A stretch of DNA of 64,000 bases, taken from the NCBI GenBank assembly GCA_037102815.1, contig BTPP01000004.1, positions 4,278,001 to 4,342,000 of the forward strand, written 5' to 3'. The DNA comes from Neurospora intermedia (lineage: Eukaryota; Ascomycota; Sordariomycetes; Sordariales; Sordariaceae). The notes under the pieces are model-generated. The model made no database searches, was not told where the DNA came from, and saw only the letters and a program-made list of their open reading frames with translations. Of the stretch, positions 33,886 to 44,926 are shown piece after piece; the first letter of the stretch is position 1; each line of letters begins with the position of its first letter. A program made the translations under genes and the position numbers.

Positions 33886-36009
33886 ATGGCTGATCAGTGC
33901 ATTGTCTGTCTAGAGACTCTAGACGTCCAACTGCCCCCAGACCCACTCCCTTCGCCCTTCGTCAGCGCTCCTGCCGGCCCTGCTACAGGGGATTCAAGTG
34001 AGCCCGAAGCGCCCGCAGCATCGATCGAAGTAGACGCAGTTACACCCAAGGACGATGGCAACAGCGACAACAGCCCCGTTAGCACAACCGCCAGCAACAC
34101 AGGTACCCGGAAACACGACAACAAACACGACCATGTAGCCGAGATCCAAGTTTGTGGCCACGCGCTGCACGATTCTTGCCTACGACTATGGACCGACAAG
34201 GCCAATAGCTGCCCCATTTGCCGCCAGCAATTCCACCTGGTGCATGTGTACGACAAGATAGGAGGTGAGTTACGCTTACGGTTCCCATTCAAAATCACTG
34301 TGGATGCGGCAACGAACAGCATTGCTAACCGGTCTATGGCAGGTAAACTCCTGAGTTCCTACCATGTCGAAGATAAGAAGCAGGTAGCCGAGTTCGACCC
34401 CCAACAATGGCTTGACGAGAACCCCGAGCCCGAAGAGGATGTTAGCCTGCCGTGCCCTGTCTGCAACCGCTCAGATAACGAGGAGGTTCTATTGCTGTGC
34501 GATGGGTGCAATGTGCCATATCATACATATTGCATTGGCCTGGAGAGGGTCCCGCCTAGCCACTGGTTCTGCATGGAATGTGCGGACGTGATAGGTGAGG
34601 ATATCAACGCGCAAGATGGGATGCCCGAAGACTTTGCGCCAGCTCCGAGAACCCGTCGTGGCTCTCAGAATGCCCGGCGCGAGCGCGGCAACTACTATTT
34701 CCCACGAACCCAAGGCAGCATGCGCCGGGCCAGGATAAGGGCTCGATCTGACGAGTGGCAAGGTGCTTGGGGTAGGATTGCCGGCAGAGTTTGGGATGCC
34801 CTGAGCTTGGACCTTGACTATCAGGATGACGATGGTGACGATGGAACACTCGAAGACCTGGAGAATTACCGCCGCTCACAACGGCTTAGGGAGCAGGAGA
34901 GGCTAGAGCATGAACGGTGGCAGCAGCGTCTAATGATCGCCACTAGACTGGGGGCTCGAGACGTCTTTACCACCAACATGCCTAGTGTGTTCCAAAGTCG
35001 GTATATCCCGCGCGAACCATCCCCTCAACAGACACGCGAAGAAGAACGCGCATGGGGTGCTTTTGAGATGGCCAGAGGTAACCAGGAGGGCTCCGCGAGT
35101 CGCAAGCGCAAGTCACGCTCCATTAGTGTTGAGGAAGTCGAAGCATCACACCATGAGCCCGAGAGGAAGCTGAAAAGGCCTCGGACGCGGAGACTACACA
35201 CCCATCAGAGCGGGGAACCATCCACCTCCGCGGCGAACCAGCCGAGCTCATCCACCACCGCCGGACCATCAGCATCCACCGAAGCAGCGCCGTCTTTCTT
35301 ATCGTCGCTGCTCAAGGAAGTAGAGATGAGCACGCCTTCCGAAGAGGATGGCTTCCGAGATCTTCCCGAATTTCCTGTTCCAGGAAGCATCGACACGGGG
35401 TCGCCAATTCCTACCTATGTCAGTCCCCGGGCAACAACACCGCCGATGGTTATGAGCCGGCCGAGTTCCCCTGGCCTCAGCTCCTATCTGGCCCCTGTCT
35501 ATGCTCCAGCAAACTTTTCGCTCAACCGACCAACATCCCCGACAGCTAAGACTTCCCGGTCGTCCTCGCCGAACAACAGACCTAGGAGTCGAACCTCGCC
35601 CGAGAACAGTGATACGGAGCAACAGCGGGGTCGTTCCCGCCAGCAAAGTGGCTCGGCAGCCGCTGGAGGACCATCGTCGTTGGCATCGATTCCTATCCAG
35701 ACATCGCTAGCGCGGCGACCTCATCCTGATGCGTCACACAGATCCCCAGAGACATCGCCATCACGACCTGCTCTACCTCTCGACGTCAAACAGAGCATCA
35801 ACAGTATAGTTCGGGGAGCATTAAGGCCTCACTGGCATTCGCAGAAGATCACTGCGGAGCAGTACGAGGCCATCAACCGAGATGTGTCGAGGAAGCTTTA
35901 CGAGGAAGTGAAGAATCCTGCCATGGATCTAGGCGAAGAGTTGAAACAGAGCTGGGAGAAGCTTGCGGCCAAGGAGGTCACTAGAGCGGTTGAACAGTTG
36001 AAGGCGTGA
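33886..36009 (+). CDS. RING and PHD finger protein, PHRF1-like, 681 residues
   Basis: Exons 33886-34264 and 34343-36009. The 78-base intron (GTGAGT...GCTAAC...GCAG) is a multiple of three and open, so an unspliced frame also reads through; splicing gives the natural join DKIGGKLLSSY. I chose ATG 33886 because the RING begins at once (MADQCIVCLETL). The RING-H2 is split: CIVC at residues 5-8, then about 75 disordered residues, then CGHALHDSCLRLW...CPICRQ. A PHD finger follows the intron (CPVCNRSDNEEVLLLCDGCNVPYHTYC...WFCMEC). The middle is a long Ser/Arg/Pro-rich region with RKRKSRSISV and the C-terminus (about 600-681) is a helical block (SIVRGALRPHW...ITAEQYEAINRDVSRKLYEEV) resembling the RNA polymerase II-binding end of PHRF1/SR-related factors. 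A nuclear E3 ligase/chromatin reader is likely; the PHRF1 match is from architecture. Confidence 0.85.
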   Translation: MADQCIVCLETLDVQLPPDPLPSPFVSAPAGPATGDSSEPEAPAASIEVDAVTPKDDGNSDNSPVSTTASNTGTRKHDNKHDHVAEIQVCGHALHDSCLRLWTDKANSCPICRQQFHLVHVYDKIGGELRLRFPFKITVDAATNSIANRSMAGKLLSSYHVEDKKQVAEFDPQQWLDENPEPEEDVSLPCPVCNRSDNEEVLLLCDGCNVPYHTYCIGLERVPPSHWFCMECADVIGEDINAQDGMPEDFAPAPRTRRGSQNARRERGNYYFPRTQGSMRRARIRARSDEWQGAWGRIAGRVWDALSLDLDYQDDDGDDGTLEDLENYRRSQRLREQERLEHERWQQRLMIATRLGARDVFTTNMPSVFQSRYIPREPSPQQTREEERAWGAFEMARGNQEGSASRKRKSRSISVEEVEASHHEPERKLKRPRTRRLHTHQSGEPSTSAANQPSSSTTAGPSASTEAAPSFLSSLLKEVEMSTPSEEDGFRDLPEFPVPGSIDTGSPIPTYVSPRATTPPMVMSRPSSPGLSSYLAPVYAPANFSLNRPTSPTAKTSRSSSPNNRPRSRTSPENSDTEQQRGRSRQQSGSAAAGGPSSLASIPIQTSLARRPHPDASHRSPETSPSRPALPLDVKQSINSIVRGALRPHWHSQKITAEQYEAINRDVSRKLYEEVKNPAMDLGEELKQSWEKLAAKEVTRAVEQLKA

Positions 36010-37957
36010 GTTGACACTTGGCTTATTGGGAGCTGACCAACAACATGCCTGACTATCATGATGCCTATGGCTTTCGATTGGCAAGGCGTTTCGGTATTGG
36101 GGGTCGCAGAGCTTGGGGAATACATGGCAGGTACAACGAGGGCTTGGGAACAGAAAGCAAAGTGTGAGCGCGGAAAAAGGCGTCAAACTTCGCCCAGCAT
36201 TTTAAGCGGTTGCTGGCACGGAAGCTTTGCATCAGTCATCGTTGATCAGGATGACGCTTGTGTATTGGACATGATAGAAAGGAGAAGTACTTTCTGATCA
36301 CTCATGTGATGTATATGTTAGATGGTGTATGGTATCAGGGCCGGCTGGGGCGAATCTGGGTAAATATCCTGGCGGACAACTGGCGTGCGGTAGCTTTTAT
36401 ACATTAGGATCTTTGCAATGAACAGACATGACTATTTTCTACATTTGGGTCATTGTTAAGGAACTTGGACTATGTAGTGTAGTCCATGGTGTCCGGCATT
36501 GAGCAAGGTGTGCTGGACAAGTCGGTTGATAACGTGATGACTGCTGATTCTATTCTTGTTCATCTTGTTTGATATTACACTATTTGTCCATCCAATCTGA
36601 TGCGTAGCCTAGTAAAGATTCGAAAAGCTTGTCCGAACGCTAGCAAGGAGGCAGGTCTGATAATTCTATGAGATGCAGCAAGCATATATATCGTGATCAG
36701 CGACATGGACGGTTGGAATGAATATTTTGAGCTGGGCAGTGATGTGTATTGCGGCGAAGCTGAGACTTCAGTAGTTGTGGCCGTGCTTGATCGCGACAGT
36801 GACCGGAATGACGACAAGCAAGTCGAGGATGGAAATCGATCCATGAATGACCTCAAAGTTCATATCGAAAGCCAAGCAACAAATCGACAGGACACCAAGC
36901 GGCCAGACAACACGCGTGCCAAAAAAGCGGGACTCGAGAAATTCGAGACGGAGAGGCATTTCATGAAGGCAAAAATAACACTTTCGAGAACCAGCCCCAT
37001 CTCGATTTTCATCCAGCGAAGTCTCCTCACACGTACAGTACATGCATCAATGAGACTAGACTGAGTTAAGCCGATTCCTCAAAAAAGCAAATACACACAC
37101 TGTCCAAGACAGTCTGCAGTATTATTACGATGCAAAAACATCACGAGAGTTGGCAAAAAAAGATATGTAAGCAGATTCTATCTAACAGCAACCCGGTAGA
37201 GCATTTTATAGGCAGGTACCGCTAGCGAATTCGTCTGCTCATGGTGGTTCCTCTCGGCACGGACTAAATGATCAGGACAGTTTTGGAGGAAGAGAAACGT
37301 CGTGATGATAAGGAATGGTGCCTTGAGGAAGGAAAGAAAGAAAGAGAGAAAAAGAACAGAAGGGGATGGGGACTGGTTGCAGTTTTATTGCAGCAGCTTT
37401 CAAAAGTTTGTTGCCCGGACCCGCTTCGGTCAGGTGAGTGGTCATGTGGGGTCCTAGAGGTAGGAGCCGACGTGAAAGTTATGGTGGGGTAGCGGGGGGA
37501 ATTAGTTTTGGGGAAGCTTCGAAAAGGGAAGGCGGTGAGGAAAGTAGAGTCGGTTGCCAAGACTTAATTGTTCAATCGCGACCAGGAACGAATAACGAGC
37601 AGGGGACCTGACCTGACTGATCGGTGCGCGGCGGCAGCAGCGCGGCAGGCGGGCGGACCCCAGGGAAAGAAAGAGTGGGGCTGCGGACATCGAAAAAGTT
37701 CACGGCCGGTTTCCCGCGCGCTGTATCGCCCGTCTGTCCGTCCGCTCTGCCCTGCCTGCCTGCCCGCCCGCCCGCCGCCGCAGCGACCGACCGACCGACC
37801 GACCCCGTCCCGAATCCACCCCGAGACTTGCGAGAGAGAGAGAGAGAGTTGCGTTGAGGATTGGCGCGCGCGCAAGATTCACTCTCTCCCCGTCCCGTGT
37901 CCCGTTGTCTACACACCCGGGCCCCGTCCAACAACCAAGTCATATATACTGCCCATC
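36010..37957. other. Intergenic before mL46
   Basis: About 1.9 kb. Frames at 36693-37064 (plus) and 36768-37043 (minus) overlap and neither has recognisable features. Just before mL46 the DNA is very GC-rich with (CCGC), (GACC) and (GA) runs at 37760-37850, a likely promoter/leader. Confidence 0.5.
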
Positions 37958-39312
37958 ATGTCGGCGTCGAGTAGGGGAGCTGCTCTCCTTAGGAGTATGG
38001 ACCACTTTTTCTTTTTCTTCTTTTTGTATCGTCAACTTCGTTGTGAATTGGTGTTTCCCATGCATGGCTTCCGATCGCAAACTTTAAGCTTAAAGACACC
38101 CTAACTAACTCGTCGCAATCTGTTCTTCTTCTCTTCCTTCCAGGCCAACAACGCTCCATCTGCCTACAATGCCGCACCCAAACCCGAGTACTTGCGCCCG
38201 CCGCCGCCGTCGCCGTCTTCAGCAAAAACGCCAGCGCACCTAGACGTTTCTACTCCGCCGAGGCCTCTGCCGCTGCCACTGCCACTGCCACGACGACAAC
38301 AACCACACCACCCCCTCCTCACCCGCCCGTCACCACATCAACAGGCACCCACGCCGCCACCTCGACCTCGTCGCAAATCTACCGCATCAAGTCGGGCGTG
38401 ATCCTGACGCGCCCCCCGCTGCTGACGCGCGACCTCACCCCCTTTGAAGAGTCCTTCTACTTTTACCAGAAGCGCCTCAACGAGCGGCTGACGGCCCCCT
38501 TCCGCAAGGACTTTTACTTCAAGAAGGACACGGCCGCCGACCTGGACTGGCGCATCAAGCTGAAGGAGCGCCACGGCGTGCCCGCCAAGGACATTGGGCG
38601 GTACAACCCGCGCGGCCGCATGGCGTGGAACGACGAGGTGCTGGTGGGGTCGCAGACGTCGTCGAGAAAGCACATGGTGGAGAAATTGCTTGCCGATGCG
38701 GAGATGCGCGTGTCGGAGGATGGCGAGGAGATCCCTGCTGAGGACCGGGTCCCTGTTGAGAAGCCGATGCCGAGACGGACGGAGGCGGATGAGAAGGGGG
38801 ATGTCAAGCGGCTGGATCGCGCGCTGGACAAGACGCTTTATCTGGTGGTGAAGAAGAAGGCGGAGAAAGAAGGCGAGGAGGCCAAGTGGATGTTCCCCAC
38901 GGGCGTGGTGCCTACGGATGAGGGGTTACATGAGGTTCGTTATATTCCCTTTTCCCAACCATATCCTACTTATCTCAACCTCAGTCAACTAACCTTTGAT
39001 GATGCCAATAAACAGACCGCAGCCCGCATCCTTGCCGAGTCCGCAGGCGTCAACATGAACACGTGGATCGTCGGCCGCGTGCCCGTCGCCCACCACGTCG
39101 TCCGCCCCGTCTTTGGCCAGAAGGACGGCGCCCTGCTCAAGAAGGGCGAGAAGATCTTCTTCCTCAAGGGCCGCATCATGGCCGGCCAGGCCGACCTGAC
39201 CGACAACCTGCATGATCTGGTCGACTTCAAGTGGCTCACGCAGGAGGAGCTGCGCAGCGCGTTGGCGGAGGAGTACTTCCACAGCGTCAAGGGCATGTTT
39301 GCTGAGAGGTGA
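37958..39312 (+). CDS. mrpl46: Mitochondrial large-subunit ribosomal protein mL46, 374 residues
   Basis: Exons 37958-37994, 38144-38934 and 39016-39312 join in frame (first join LLRSQQRSICLQC). The N-terminus is a mitochondrial targeting sequence: basic, Ser/Ala-rich, no acid for about 50 residues, then a run of A/T and T/P. The mature part starts at about residue 90 (YRIKSGVILTRPPLLTRDLTPFE). The C-terminal half has a Nudix-like fold typical of L46 (KWMFPTGVV; TAARILAES; WIVGRVPVAHHV; FFLKGRIMAGQ), without a full Nudix catalytic box. Nuclear-encoded mL46 sits on the mitochondrial 54S/39S ribosome. The second donor is GTTCGT. Secure call. Confidence 0.93.
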
Positions 39313-39348
39313 ACAACACAACACAACACAACACAACACAACACAACA
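39313..39348 (+). repeat. (ACAAC)n tandem repeat directly after the mL46 stop
   Basis: About seven tandem ACAAC units begin at the base after TGA, so the 3' untranslated region opens with a pentanucleotide repeat. A (GAA)n run follows at about 39485-39508. Confidence 0.9.
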
Positions 39349-40393
39349 CTCCCTTGTAGCATGGTCTGGTGAAGTGAAGTAGGAAGAACAAGGTTGGAGA
39401 GGTGATGGTGAGTGGGATGGTTGAAGTCGGTGAGACTACACCATTATCTTCTGGGGAGATGGAATGGGGAAGTGCATTGGGTGGAAGAAGAAGAAGAAGA
39501 AGAAGAAGAGAGAAGCATGTGTACAAATGTATTGATATCAAAAGATGGTTTTAGCTGGACGGTGGTAAGGTACAATTGTTGTTTATGCGTTGAGTGGACT
39601 TGGACCTGGACCTCTCTTAGCCGAACATAACCAAAGTTCTCGAGGAAGAGAATCAGAGATGGTTTGGAACTTGACTTGACAGGTCAAGGGCCTCGCACGC
39701 CTCAGCGTACTTGACCAGGCCAAGCCAAGCTCGCATGCCACGTCTATAAGAAGCGGGCGAAGGCTGACATGAAGCACAGGGACGAGAGGGGACGAGGAAA
39801 GAGACCTCTCGTCCCTTGTGTTGTTTGTAATGTAAAAGAACATATGCTATGTATAGAGATTTGGGATGAAGATATCATACAGGATTCGAGATGGTTGGTG
39901 AATACTACGAGACATCCGCTGGGTTGGTCATACCGCTATCTGAGGTGAAATCTGATACTAACATACACAAACAAGACAGAAATCCTGAGCTAATCACATA
40001 TCTGTAAGCCGATTCTGCACTAGATTCCTAGATAGGTATGACAGTGACCTCTTCAAGATCCAGCCTTGATCGATGATGAACACCGGCGCTCCCGGCTAGA
40101 GACACACAGTCAAAGCTTGTGCCAGCCGCAGACCAAAGCAACGGTAATCTTAAGTTGGCTGGAAATCCTCGTCGTTGGCTTACACCTCTAGCGGGAACAC
40201 TTCTCGCGCGCGTACCAGCGGTGTACTCCTCCATTCCTCGAACATCGTTAACAAATTACTTGTTGGCATTACCACACCACACACAAGTCGAGTCTCAAAT
40301 CTCTGCCCATCTGAAAAGCAATCTGAATAACACACAAATCGTGCCCAAAGCGCACACAAAAAGGAGCTCATACAGGAGGTCCCGATGATCATC
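39349..40393. other. Intergenic between convergent genes
   Basis: About 1 kb of 3' flanks. No gene seen. Confidence 0.55.
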
Positions 40394-42314
40394 CTAGAGA
40401 TTTCGAATCCGGGTCTTTCTGAGCGGAACCGAAGTGGTGAGCGCCACAACTTCACCGTTGTCGAGGATCAATCTGTTTCCAAACTTTTCCCAGAAAACTG
40501 CCTCCCACGGGGGGAGACGATGAACCTCAGGTGCCTCCTGCTTCTCTTCCTCCTCCTCCTCATCACTGCCGTCACCGAAAACACTGGGCGGGGTGTCAAC
40601 CATGCTTCCAGTCATACCAGAAGCGACAGAAGAACAAATACTTGACCGACGACTGATGATGCTGTTGGGTGCAAAGGGATTGAGAGTGAAGAAAAGCTTG
40701 CTTGGTTTTGTCGTCTTCATTCTCATGCTCCCGCACGTCTTTTCGGGCCGGGTCTTGTTTAGCCACTGCTCCTTCTGCAGCTTCTTTGCTGCAACCTTGA
40801 GGAATGCGAGGTTGGAATACCAGCCGTAAAGACCATGTTCTTCAGCCATCTTGTTCTGGTATTCGAAGCCTCGTACTGGTGTGACAACGGGTCCTCCCTC
40901 TTCCTCTGCGGCAGAGATGAACTCAATTGAAGGCTTGTGCCCGTGGAACGAGTGAGATGGATAGTTGTTGAGGGGATACAGAATCCTGCTGTCCACGATC
41001 CGAGGGAAGATGTCGTGTATTTCTTTTGTGAATCCGTCGAGTGTGTCCGGAAGTGGGCCCAAAAACGTCGAGTAAAAGTGACACAGCATGTCGAGCTGAG
41101 AGTGAATGAGCAGGATAGGTCGTCTGAGCCTGTTTCTATTCTCAGCTGCTCTAATTCTGTCGCGGAAAGCCGAGATAAGTTGACTTCGCAAGTCACGATC
41201 CACCACCGATACGTATGCCAAGCATAGTTCGGGCTCGATGTCGTTGGCAAAATGTCCCCCGAGGAGGGCCTCCACCACGTAGAGAAATCCTGCAAGAACA
41301 AGCGTTAGTGGAACCAGAAAGGCCTGGGTGTCATGAAGTGCTATCAGAGTCGCTTACCTGACTGTCGCGTCAGTGCAATGCGGCGATTCGTCAGTCTCTG
41401 TGAGCATCGATCAGTACATAGTCCCAAACTAGTGAATTGTGGATGTTTCCCTGACCTCAATGGTGAGCTCTGTGCGACTGAGCTTGGTGATGTGCATGAT
41501 TCGATTGTCATCTCTCTGAGTTGCGCGACAGTCATCAAAGCAGGAGTAGACAAGTTGGCAGATGAGTCCAACTTGAAGGCTAGTAAACCGTTCGCCTGAG
41601 GGGGTTGCTAAGTCAAGAGTTTTGTCCTGTAAAGAAGGCGGGCATGAGCTTGATGACCAGCAAGTCGATGGACAAAACCAGAAGAAGAAGTCATCGTACC
41701 TCTTCTTTCAGCCAAGATGAGATCTGCTCATTGGCCCATGCCCGAAATTTTTGGGACTCGGCATCTAGTTTGTTGATGTCTAATGGCTTCTTGGTCTCCC
41801 AAGGCTGAAGGAAACGCTCCTCGACTGTTTGCGCCTCCCGGCGGGTCAAGTAAGGAACACCCCGTTCCCAGGCTTCGTTATAACCCCAGCCGTTTGTCGC
41901 CAACTGTTGAAGGGTGTCGTATGAAAAGGAAAACATTCGATTGACGGTCTTTGCGATGAGTTCCGCCTGAATGTTTGTAGAGAGGAACCAAGGGGTGATG
42001 GCAAAGTTGAAGCTACGCGCAGAGTATGCTGAGACTCGGAATGTCAGTTACCTCGTTTAATACTCAGTTTAGAAAATTCACACATACGTACCCTTTTGCT
42101 TCTCGTCGTATTGGAAGCAAGTGAGGCCAATCTTGGAGATGTGGTAAATCTTGGAGTGTTCTACCAATTCGCGGTAGAGCTCCTCCTTGGTCTGGTTAGC
42201 TTTGACGAGAGCATCGGGATAACCGATTACAGAAAGCGAAATGAACTCGGCATCGGCAATCGCGTCAAGGATAGTGGGTAGATGGCCCCAGAAGTTGACA
42301 TTGTCGACCTCCAT
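40394..42314 (-). CDS. CAF1-family (DEDD) nuclease homologue with lost catalytic acids, 552 residues
   Basis: Minus-strand exons 42314-42092, 42028-41700, 41626-41456, 41397-41358 and 41289-40394 join in frame. The start MEVDNVNFWGHLPTIL and blocks KIYHISKIGLTCF, FNFAITPWFL and FLYVVEALLGGHFA match fungal CAF1/PARN-type poly(A) ribonucleases. In active members the first motif reads F-[IV]-x-x-D-x-E; here it is FISLSVI (residues 24-30), with Ser and Ile where Asp and Glu belong. The second motif is kept (LIHSQLDML, Asp321; FPRIVDSRIL). The third, normally H-[DE]-A-G-Y-D, is HGLYGWY (from His406) without the Asp. So three of the four metal-binding acids seem to be missing, and the protein may bind RNA or partners without cutting. 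A long Ser-rich and Glu-rich C-terminal tail ends in VALTTSVPLRKTRIRNL. Family secure; inactivity inferred. Confidence 0.85.
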
Positions 42315-43154
42315 CTTGACAGAGATCAGGATCTAAGCCGCGATCTAGATGTCCATCAACATAAGTCCTGGGCCTGATGCGAGCAGATCTTGCGAAGATG
42401 AATAACGACGTTGGAGAAAGGATGAGGGTAGGAAAACAATGTTCGAACGCTGAGGTGGGGTGAAAAGATAATGAGACCCCCGTGAGGAAAATCCCAAGTG
42501 TCCTCACTGTCCAGGCAATACGGTAGACGCGACTTCCGCTATCGGCTTGCCTTCGTCGTACCTTCCTCGCGAACTGGAAGCTGTGCCTGCCACTTCCGCG
42601 TGCTGCAGTTCCTTCCTCGTTTGCGACGGGAACGTCACCGACGGACACCTGCCCAGTCCTGCCTGTTTGGTGCCTTGACCGTCCCATAGTACGTATCATG
42701 ATGTATCTGCTGGAACATCAGATGAAGAGTAGGGGATGTCACATGGCCAATCAAAGCACTGGGGGAAGATAGAAAAAACAGGAAGAGTCGGGTGTCACGT
42801 CTGGTTAAGATAATGAAATGAAATCTTACTGGTATATCGTCTATCACGGGTAGTCAAGCCAGAACGAGAATATCGTTGTCGCTCTTTGATCCTTTTTCTC
42901 CGGCATATCAAGGCTCTCTCTCTGCCTTTCTTGTTCATCACTGGCCCTACGAAGCGCCATCCCTTCTAAATGCTATCCACCAACGAATCCAGCCAGACCA
43001 AAACAACGTCACAATTCATCGCCTTTAGACCTAGAACTCCTCCAGTGCTCAAAAAGATGCCCAATTCCATGCAGAAAATAACTAAAAGGAAAAGAAGTGA
43101 GTTACGAAGGTACCATCCCTCTGTTGGCACTGTATCCCGAGTTGCTGTCTCCTT
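42315..43154. other. Intergenic between two minus-strand genes
   Basis: About 840 bases: promoter of the CAF1-like gene and 3' region of rmd1. No gene seen. Confidence 0.55.
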
Positions 43155-44926
43155 CTAGTCAACGCCCGCATACAAATCGACAACGATGTTTACGGCCGCC
43201 ACGAGAATCTCGGCAGCAATAAGGACAATGACTATAAAGTAATTAGTATAAGCCCAGGTAGTTGAGGGTGTAGTGTGCATGGCCGCTTACCGATCCACTC
43301 TAGTTTCTCTCCGTGGCCGTGAGTCAGCTGGTCCTTGAGAACAGCTAGCAGATCGGCAATGACATCCATACGCTCTGTCAGCAACTTGACACGCTGGTCC
43401 ATCTCGAGGTAACTGCGCACGGCCTTGTACAATGGTTCGAGTTGTGGCTCGACCCAGAACAGCTCCGGTGTATCGAGGACGGAGCCGTTTAGGTGAATGT
43501 TGACACGCAATATGAAGAGCTCTCCGATTTGCATATTGATCTGTTGTCGACTGAGGTCGATCTTGCCCGTCAATGCAATCTGCGTGGGGATGTCCTTGCA
43601 TGTCTCGATGGTTGAAGCGATGAGTTCTTCAAAGAGAGACGTCTATGTGATAGAGTTAGCCTGTAGCCTTTTGTCAAGCACTTAGTAGGGTGAGGAACCA
43701 ACCTTGACACTCTGGGCCAGAGCGTGGGAAATGGCCAGTTTCGTCATGTAGTTGTTCTTGTCTCGCAGGGTGATGAAGTCGTTGTAGATGCGGGCCTGAT
43801 ACTCGTGTGTGTAGTAAAAGTTGAAGTACTCCGTCTCCGTATCGTCCGGCCCCAACTTTTCCAACTCGAATTTTGCAATCTCCTTTAGGAATCGCTGTTC
43901 TTGGGCGACCGACATGCCCCATATTACCACAACACCGTACTCAAAGAGGAAGACTTCCGGAGTGTGGACTTGAATGTCGAAATCAGCCAGCGGGTCATCC
44001 GACACAGCGTTCTCGTCGCTGATGACCCCTTGGGCCACCATGTCCTGAACACCTTCCCTGGAGGTGCTGCCTCCATTGAGATTGAGGCTGATCAGGTCCT
44101 CTGTACTTTGATAACCACTGCTGTCACCTTGCGTCACCTCGCCGGTGGAATGCCTGCGAGAATGTATCGGGTCGAAATGGCCCAGCTGTTGTTGCTCCTG
44201 GGCTTCTGCCTCGGCCCGGTTGTTCTCAGCCGCCTGCTTGGGATTGTAGCTATAAGGAGTGTAGATGCACTCGTCGATCAACTTTGGGTTTGCGCCCCGA
44301 CTCTTGGATCTGCTCTTGAGGAACCGCATAAGGCCGTCCATCTGGTACCTACTAGCTGTGCAGTACGCCGTCACTCTGGGCAGTCTGTCGCGGTCCGCCT
44401 TGCCGAGGCGCGCAGCATCACGACGGGCCGTGGGATCCTTGATACGGGTGTACTGCGAGTATACGTCGCGACCGCTCTCCTCGTCGACGCCATCTTCCTC
44501 CAGCTCCGGGTTGGGTAGTAGCTTGAGCTTCTGGGCGTTCTTGGTGCTACGCTGGGGGCCGATCTTGGGCAGGTGAGTGTTGCCAGCAGACGTATAGGGC
44601 AGGCCGGAATTGTGGTTGGTTCCGATGGTACCGCCGCTGTTTCGTCGCCGCATCTTGCCATTCAGGGCCGATAACATGGGGGGGCCGCCGCCGAGACCGC
44701 CAGTGCTAATGGCGGAGGAACTTGAAGGGGACATTGGCGGATGCGGTAGGCTTGGATGCGAGGCGCGGGCCTGACGGTAGGCTGCCTCGGGCTCGATGGT
44801 CTTGGTGACGGGATTGGGGTTGAAGGTGACAGTTCGTTGCGGCCTCGTGGGACGGCTGACGTCGGGAGATGATGGTGTCGTGGTGGGGAGGAGCGGTGTA
44901 TTCTCTGACGGCGTACTGTTCTCCAT
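43155..44926 (-). CDS. rmd1: RMD1/RMND1 (DUF155) family protein, 550 residues
   Basis: Minus-strand exons 44926-43703, 43642-43291 and 43231-43155 join in frame. A disordered, Ser/Pro/Thr-rich N-terminus of about 190 residues is followed by the DUF155 domain: RVTAYCTASRYQMDGLMRFL, then LFEYGVVVIWGMS, FELEKLG, and after the first intron a long helical part (GELFILRVNIHLNGSVLDTPELFW, YKAVRSYLEM, ERMDVIADLLAVLKDQLTH). The last, short exon codes a C-terminal membrane helix (VIVLIAAEILVAAVNIVVDL), as usual in this family. Yeast Rmd1 is needed for meiotic nuclear division; relatives sit in mitochondria (Rmd8/RMND1) or other membranes. It diverges from the large unknown gene at 46.6 kb. Call is secure, cellular role less so. 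Confidence 0.92.

Noticed and set aside
36693-37064. 123-codon plus-strand frame
   Set aside because: Overlapped by an equally long minus-strand frame, no motif, lies in a 3' flank.
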